This document shows positions 28,355-32,239 of a stretch of 32,239 nucleotides of DNA, one piece after another; position 1 is the stretch's first letter, and each line of letters begins with the position of its first letter. A model generated the notes under the pieces. That model was given only the letters and a program-made list of their open reading frames with translations, was not told the DNA's origin and made no database searches. This DNA comes from a virus: positions 1 to 32,239 of the IMG/VR virus record IMGVR_UViG_3300034111_000735. The stretch is one strand, 5' to 3'. The translations under genes and the position numbers were made by a program.

Positions 28355-28918
28355 TTATTTCTCGTCGCTTGGGAAGTCATAGTTCCAGAAACAATCGTCA
28401 TAGTTTGTCGGTAAATAAATGCCTCCTACAAATGTAGTGCTAGATGGGCGAATAGTATCGAACGTAGAGCCGGGATTTAAGAACAAAGGGTAGTCGTTCG
28501 TGTATTCTCTCAAGTAATCTCTCAAACGATTCGCGTAGTATTCTGCTTTATCACGATATCTATTCTCTAAAAGCGTCAACTCGTCTACGCTAATTGCACG
28601 AGCGTTGTCACTCTCTCTACTTGCTACGCTCTTATTCATCAATTTAAACGTCATAGGAAGCATCGCTTCACACAAAGTATAGTACTTCAAGCAAGGTGCA
28701 ACGTATGAGTCTAGAAGCGTTCTATTGAGTGTTGTCAAAGTATTTGCAAACGCTTGAGATTGTAGTTCGTTGTATATACCACTTCCAATGATGTCACGAA
28801 TGTATATCTCTTGACTCTCTTTGATTGCGTTTTTTAAGAGTTTGTCGTCGACATTCTCGTTGATAGGCGTATTGTCTTTCAAATACGTTGTCGAAACGAA
28901 GTATACAAAGTTTGTCAT
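28355..28918 (-). CDS. Head-tail connector protein, DUF6712-like (187 aa)
   Basis: The N-terminal half has YLKDNTPINENVDDKLLKNAIKESQEIYIRDIIG-type spacing (residues 11-44), as in gp6-like connectors that dock under the portal. The middle is helical (LLENRYRDKAEYYANRLRDYL) and the C-terminus is a Tyr/Gly/Pro-rich tail (GGIYLP). It is coupled by ATGA to the portal gene. Connector identity is well supported by position; the family label is less certain. Confidence 0.65.
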   Translation of the reverse strand: MTNFVYFVSTTYLKDNTPINENVDDKLLKNAIKESQEIYIRDIIGSGIYNELQSQAFANTLTTLNRTLLDSYVAPCLKYYTLCEAMLPMTFKLMNKSVASRESDNARAISVDELTLLENRYRDKAEYYANRLRDYLREYTNDYPLFLNPGSTFDTIRPSSTTFVGGIYLPTNYDDCFWNYDFPSDEK

Positions 28919-30801
28919 TTTCTTCTTCTTACTACTTTAGAAGCCCAAATGTGTCTGCACGATGGGCGATGCACTGCAGGCGATGAATCGGGGATTGTAT
29001 ACCAACCACCACGACGCTTCCATACGTCATAACCTAGAAGCGCACTCATAGCGTTGATGTCTTCACGAGAGTACACACGATTGACGCGTACAACGCTACG
29101 ACAAAACTCACGAGATGTGTCGATGATGATATCACCTTTCGTGTTCGGTGCTTTCTCGTATTGATAGCGTACTAGCAATTCGGTAGGCATATCAGCAATT
29201 TCTCTCAATCCATTGTCGGTGATTGTCAAGCCACCTTCTGCAGGTTGAATCAATCCCGTTTTGTTCAAGTTGTCTATCGCTTTAGACACTTTCAACAAGT
29301 CAGCGTCTATGATGTTAACAACTTCACCTATCGTGATACCTGTGTTTTCTTTGATTGTGTTCAAGATTGCTTTCTCGATGTCACTAGCGAAAGTCATTTT
29401 CACTTCTTCAAAGAGAGTCGCGTCTTCACCAAATTGAGAGAAGACTTTCAAGTCACGCTCGTCATCCCAACCGAAAGGGTTTTCTTTTGCGAATGCGACT
29501 GCTTCTGCACCTGCGATGTTGTCTCCGTTTGCAATAGGTGGCAAGCCTGCAAGTTGACGCTTCTCGTTGATTGTCATATTTGACAAGACGTTGTTCGCAA
29601 CAAGAGGACTCAAAGAGTTGATAGCGTCGTTCAAGTTTGATTGAATCTTCACGGTAGAAAGTTCTGGCAATCCTAACTCCTTACGCGCTTCTTCGTTCGA
29701 TATCAAGTTACGAGTATACAAGTCTAAGTAGTCAAGTCCTAGAGGTGGTTTGTTGATTGTCTCAAGTTTGACAGGCGCGATGAAAGAGAACAAGTAAGTC
29801 AATTGCTCATCCATTTTACCTTGACGAGGCTCTACGTACGATTGTTGAAACATCTCATACGCTTCAATGAGTTCACTACGACCACCTAGTTGACCTTCTA
29901 CGCGAACGCCAAACAACATAGGTGAGTTGATTTTGTGACCTACAAATATCTCTTGTTGTACCGTTTTATTTAAGATGTCAAATTGCTTGTCAAAGTCGCT
30001 AGGTTGAATGTTAGATACAATAGACTCTCTTTCGTTAGGGTCGTTGTACATAAGTATCAAACCACCTGCGTTGTCTGTACCTTGATAAGACTCTTTGAAG
30101 CGACGCTTTGCTTTGCGTGCTTCTTCTGGCGTTGGTACGCCTTTGAACATTTGTATCAAAGTTTGCGCTGAGAAGCCATTCTTGATAGAGTTCAAATGCC
30201 AATTAGAAACTTCTGTATCAATCTCGATGTACTTCAACGCACCTACATAGTCGGGCAATGGGTAAATACCACCACCGGGACGATACATCTTGTAGTAGAA
30301 CAATTGCTTTGACTCGCGAGTGTTCTCGTTGAAAGGGTTGTAGTGAACAATCTCTTCACGACGATTCGACCAATCTTCGCTATAATAGTAGCAATCGTCT
30401 AGACCTACTCGTACATTCTTAAAAGGTATGTGATAGAGTTCTGCGATTTGAGTCTTTGTGCGATTCCAAATGACCTCGACTGCAAAGCCATTGAACAACT
30501 CTAAGTCGTAAGCGATTTTTTGTTTTACTTCTTCAAACGACTCGTAAGTGTTAATCGATTTGAGTTTCGCTTCTGCTTTCGCGATGTCTTGTGTGTTTTG
30601 TGCTACAATTGCCGTGCCTACGCCTGCAACATAAGATGCTTTTGACGATACGATTGCGTTGTGCTTAGGCGATTTAGAGAACAAATCAACTAACAAATCT
30701 GGGTACAAGTTGTCATCACCAAAGTTGTATATGTCTTTCGCCTTATTCTCTTTGAATGTAGGAAGTTTATTCTCGTGAAATTGAAGTCTCTCGAAGTTCA
30801 T
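28915..30801 (-). CDS. Portal protein with C-terminal winged-helix and MuF-like tail (628 aa)
   Basis: Residues 1-400 form the portal core: N-terminal KNKAKDIYNFGDDNLYPDL-like clip, LELFNGFAVEVIWNR, NSIKNGFSAQTLIQMF, PMLFGVRVEGQLGGRSELIEAYEMFQ and SNEEARKELGLPEL. After about residue 450 comes a segment resembling a winged helix (ENTGITIGEVVNIIDADLL, KAIDNLNKTGLIQ). The last 80 residues (TSREFCR, YSREDINAMSALLG, RRGGWY, RPSCRHIW) match the Cys/His-containing C-terminal part of MuF-type minor head proteins. The portal forms the dodecameric ring for DNA entry. The fused extra domains make it longer than typical portals (about 400-500). Confidence 0.85.
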   Translation of the reverse strand: MNFERLQFHENKLPTFKENKAKDIYNFGDDNLYPDLLVDLFSKSPKHNAIVSSKASYVAGVGTAIVAQNTQDIAKAEAKLKSINTYESFEEVKQKIAYDLELFNGFAVEVIWNRTKTQIAELYHIPFKNVRVGLDDCYYYSEDWSNRREEIVHYNPFNENTRESKQLFYYKMYRPGGGIYPLPDYVGALKYIEIDTEVSNWHLNSIKNGFSAQTLIQMFKGVPTPEEARKAKRRFKESYQGTDNAGGLILMYNDPNERESIVSNIQPSDFDKQFDILNKTVQQEIFVGHKINSPMLFGVRVEGQLGGRSELIEAYEMFQQSYVEPRQGKMDEQLTYLFSFIAPVKLETINKPPLGLDYLDLYTRNLISNEEARKELGLPELSTVKIQSNLNDAINSLSPLVANNVLSNMTINEKRQLAGLPPIANGDNIAGAEAVAFAKENPFGWDDERDLKVFSQFGEDATLFEEVKMTFASDIEKAILNTIKENTGITIGEVVNIIDADLLKVSKAIDNLNKTGLIQPAEGGLTITDNGLREIADMPTELLVRYQYEKAPNTKGDIIIDTSREFCRSVVRVNRVYSREDINAMSALLGYDVWKRRGGWYTIPDSSPAVHRPSCRHIWASKVVRRRK

Positions 30802-30817
30802 TACTAGTAAATAGCGT

Positions 30818-30982
30818 TTATTCTTTTTTGTCTTTGATAAATAGCATCATAAAACCACCACCTAGAAATACGCTCACTTCACTCAATGTCGTCTTCTCAA
30901 AGAACACGAGTACGAATGAAGCAACGATGACTCCTATTCCTAGAAATGTAGTTTTCCAATTCTTAAAGATTCTATCTATCAT
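30818..30982 (-). CDS. Holin-like membrane protein (54 aa)
   Basis: ATG at 30982 overlaps the previous stop as ATGA; the stop is at 30818. The N-terminus is basic (MIDRIFKNWK), followed by a transmembrane helix (TTFLGIGVIVASFVLVFF), a short acidic turn, a second hydrophobic stretch (VSVFLGGGFMMLFI) and a Lys-rich end. Two short TM segments and charged ends are typical of small class II holins. Its place before the portal, well away from the endolysin, leaves this tentative. Confidence 0.6.
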   Translation of the reverse strand: MIDRIFKNWKTTFLGIGVIVASFVLVFFEKTTLSEVSVFLGGGFMMLFIKDKKE

Positions 30983-31098
30983 TTGCCTTGACCTTTGTAT
31001 GGCTTTGCGCTTTTGTGTTTGTTAGCGTGCTTAGTATGACGACGAAGTTTGTTCTTTGGCTTCGCTCTAAATGTCGACGTATTGCTAGTCTTTGCCAT
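30979..31098 (-). CDS. Small highly basic protein (39 aa)
   Basis: ATG at 31098, TGA at 30979-30981. MAKTSNTSTFRAKPKNKLRR, then HTKHANKHKSAKPYKGQGK, contains about 15 Lys, Arg or His in 39 residues, with no acidic residue. It overlaps the holin-like gene by ATGA and the previous gene by 14 nt. It could be a DNA- or RNA-binding peptide or a virion-internal basic peptide. The function is unknown. Confidence 0.6.
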   Translation of the reverse strand: MAKTSNTSTFRAKPKNKLRRHTKHANKHKSAKPYKGQGK

Positions 31099-31276
31099 CT
31101 AGTTTGTCGATTTTCTTCGCGTAGTAACGAATCGCAAACAAGCCCGAAACGATACCAACGATAGCCAAAATAAGAGAAAAAACAGGTTGCCAAGTGTTCG
31201 CAAAATGCAAGATAGTAGACGAGCAAGAAATACCCGTTGCGATGTTTGCGATTGTATCGTTCTCAAAGTGTTTCAT
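31085..31276 (-). CDS. Small membrane protein, holin candidate (63 aa)
   Basis: ATG 31276 shares a base with the previous stop (TAATG). Hydrophobic segments: IANIATGISCSSTILHFA (weak) and PVFSLILAIVGIVSGLFAIRYY (strong), then a charged KKIDKLDGKD tail. Short phage proteins of this layout near virion fibre genes are often holins. With the 54-aa protein it could form a holin pair. Assignment by topology only. Confidence 0.6.
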   Translation of the reverse strand: MKHFENDTIANIATGISCSSTILHFANTWQPVFSLILAIVGIVSGLFAIRYYAKKIDKLDGKD

Positions 31277-31662
31277 TATTTAACGCTTTCAATTTTAGGT
31301 TCGGGAAGTTTGCAGTATTCACTCTCGGGAAACTTTGCGCAAAAGGTTTTGAGATACAAAGAATCGTCACCGCTGAAAGTATGCACCCCGCACGGATTTG
31401 GGAACACCTCAAACGGGGCAAAACTTGCGGGGGGTTCTGAATAGAACAGAATGTCGACCGCCCACTTGTCGCTTTGCTTTGTGCATACGGGTTTGTCATC
31501 TTCCGTTTCCCACTCTAAACAAATAAACCCAATTTCAACAACTGCGCAATCTTTCCAAGTTGTCACGGTTTCACCGCTTGGGGTGGTTGTGGTTTGTTGT
31601 ATGTCTTTTTGAAGTATTGCCCATTCGGTAGGGATGAACTCGAATTTATTAAAGGATTTCAT
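31276..31662 (-). CDS. Hypothetical protein downstream of the fibre (128 aa)
   Basis: Starts MKSFNKFEFIPTEWAILQKD and contains CAVVEIGFICLEW, then WAVDILFYSEPPASFAPFEVFPNPCGVHTFSG and a C-terminal Cys pair (FCAKFPESEYC). Four base pairs separate it from the fibre stop. It may be a fibre-associated or chaperone protein by position. G+C-rich codons resemble those of the fibre gene rather than the portal, suggesting that the two moved together. Confidence 0.6.
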   Translation of the reverse strand: MKSFNKFEFIPTEWAILQKDIQQTTTTPSGETVTTWKDCAVVEIGFICLEWETEDDKPVCTKQSDKWAVDILFYSEPPASFAPFEVFPNPCGVHTFSGDDSLYLKTFCAKFPESEYCKLPEPKIESVK

Positions 31663-31666
31663 TGTG

Positions 31667-32239
31667 TTAAATTGTGGTTAGGGATGCCAATTCGGCGTTT
31701 GTTAGGCGGGTTTTAGATACCAAAATTTCTGCAATTTGACCAACTGCATAATTGTCGTCGCTTGGGTTTTCTCCGACATTAATTTGACTTAATGTACCAT
31801 TAAAAGTAAATGATGAAGAACCCGTGACAATTTGTGTTCCGTTATGGTAAATTGCATAATCACCACTTTTGTAAGCAATTGCAATCTTATTCACATTAGC
31901 GGTACCGCTAAAATTATTTGTTAAAATTACGGAATTACTTGCCCTAATATATCCACGGAAACTTAATCCTTCAAACCCAATAAATACCCAATTGTTTGCC
32001 GTGCCATCGCTTAAATTTAATCTAAATGCATTGACTGAATCAATTGGTTTGTTAAATTGTGCAAACAAAGTCCCCTCCGTCTGCCCAATCAACGAACTAA
32101 TGCCCGTCTTATAACAAGCATCCGCAACCCTTGTGGCACTTGCTGAGGTTGTTGGTATGTAGGATGTGGCATATGATGAATTGGCTTCAAGTTGCAACCC
32201 ATAAAACAAAATACTCTTTGCCGTTCCGCTTGATGAATT
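31667..32239 (-). CDS. Receptor-binding tail fibre, C-terminal part (enters from the right edge)
   Basis: Open from the window edge (in frame NSSSGTAKSILFYGLQLEA) to the stop at 31667, 190 residues. It holds the whole LamG-like domain: VADACYKTGISSLIGQTEG, WVFIGFEGLSFRGYI, KIAIAYKSGDYAIYHNG, INVGENPSDDNYAVGQIAEI and LTNAELASLTTI. Residues 1-114 repeat the left-end fibre with seven changes (for example F to Y, PLV to SVN, A to G). It is most likely the end of the same gene in a circular genome, or else a second tandem fibre gene. The C-terminal TNAEL motif is typical of LamG modules. Confidence 0.8.
   Translation of the reverse strand, partial: NSSSGTAKSILFYGLQLEANSSYATSYIPTTSASATRVADACYKTGISSLIGQTEGTLFAQFNKPIDSVNAFRLNLSDGTANNWVFIGFEGLSFRGYIRASNSVILTNNFSGTANVNKIAIAYKSGDYAIYHNGTQIVTGSSSFTFNGTLSQINVGENPSDDNYAVGQIAEILVSKTRLTNAELASLTTI
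31896..32239. repeat. Right copy of inexact terminal direct repeat
   Basis: Matches positions 1-344 with 17 substitutions and no gaps. The last 127 bases (32113-32239) are an exact copy of 218-344. The differences cluster between 67 and 217 of the left copy and change seven residues of the lectin domain. Confidence 0.95.

Noticed and set aside
28255-28380. 41-codon Lys/Asn-rich ORF between the connector and the neck protein genes
   Set aside because: It overlaps the downstream gene by 53 nt and the upstream gene by 26 nt, has low complexity and no recognisable pattern. Not convincing as a gene.
1-32239. CRISPR array, integrase/attachment sites or insertion sequence
   Set aside because: I found no regularly spaced repeats, no recombinase or transposase motifs and no inverted terminal repeats. 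The only long repeat is the fibre block at the two ends.

Overview
The window reads as a nearly complete, probably circular genome of a small tailed phage (siphovirus type) that infects a member of the Bacteroidetes, most likely a flavobacterium. Every gene I can support lies on the minus strand, so the genome is transcribed from high to low coordinates. The host assignment rests on five copies of the Bacteroidetes housekeeping promoter (a TTG-containing -33 box, 19 nt, then TAnnTTTG), on the scarcity of obvious Shine-Dalgarno sequences, and on gene families typical of Bacteroidetes phages. The first 344 bases and the last 344 bases are 95% identical without gaps and lie in the same fibre gene. 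The window is therefore best explained as a circular molecule of about 31,895 bp cut inside that gene.

Layout in transcription order. (1) 24,958-18,274, early and replication region: a small HTH protein, ERF annealing protein, YqaJ-type exonuclease, small membrane and unknown proteins, dCMP deaminase, a replication-initiator/loader-like protein, DnaB-type helicase, a TET-associated-type glycosyltransferase and a DnaA domain IV-like DNA-binding protein. (2) 18,200-14,585: a sigma-like protein followed by tightly coupled small genes, including an HNH nuclease and a probable small terminase. (3) 14,588-12,415: a GT-B glycosyltransferase and the large terminase. (4) 12,414-2,455: tail assembly chaperone with a programmed -1 frameshift, an accessory gene with its own promoter and terminator, tail tip proteins, tape measure, XkdF-like protease, scaffold-like protein, major capsid and tail tube-like protein, closed by a strong terminator. 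(5) 2,351 to 1, rejoining at 31,895-31,667: small virion genes and the receptor-binding fibre. (6) 31,662-25,001: holin-like membrane proteins, portal, head-tail connectors, a spanin-like overlapping pair, metallophosphoesterase, DUF3310, amidase endolysin and a gp10-like neck protein.

The genes make up a lytic programme: recombination and replication, packaging, virion assembly and lysis. I see no integrase, excisionase, partition genes, tRNA or DNA polymerase, so lysogeny is unlikely and replication must rely on the host polymerase. At least 21 gene junctions are 4-nt ATGA stop/start overlaps, pointing to translational coupling throughout.

Most notable observations: apparent complete absence of GATC, AGCT and GGCC in 32 kb (read by eye); divergent copies of the fibre lectin domain at the two ends, joined to an exact 127-nt match; a U UUU UUC slippery site in the tail chaperone; a TAGT-family glycosyltransferase without a visible TET/JBP or hydroxymethylase partner; two promoters placed 5-6 nt from a start codon, implying leaderless mRNA; and a promoter followed by a terminator-like hairpin in the leader of the replication operon.
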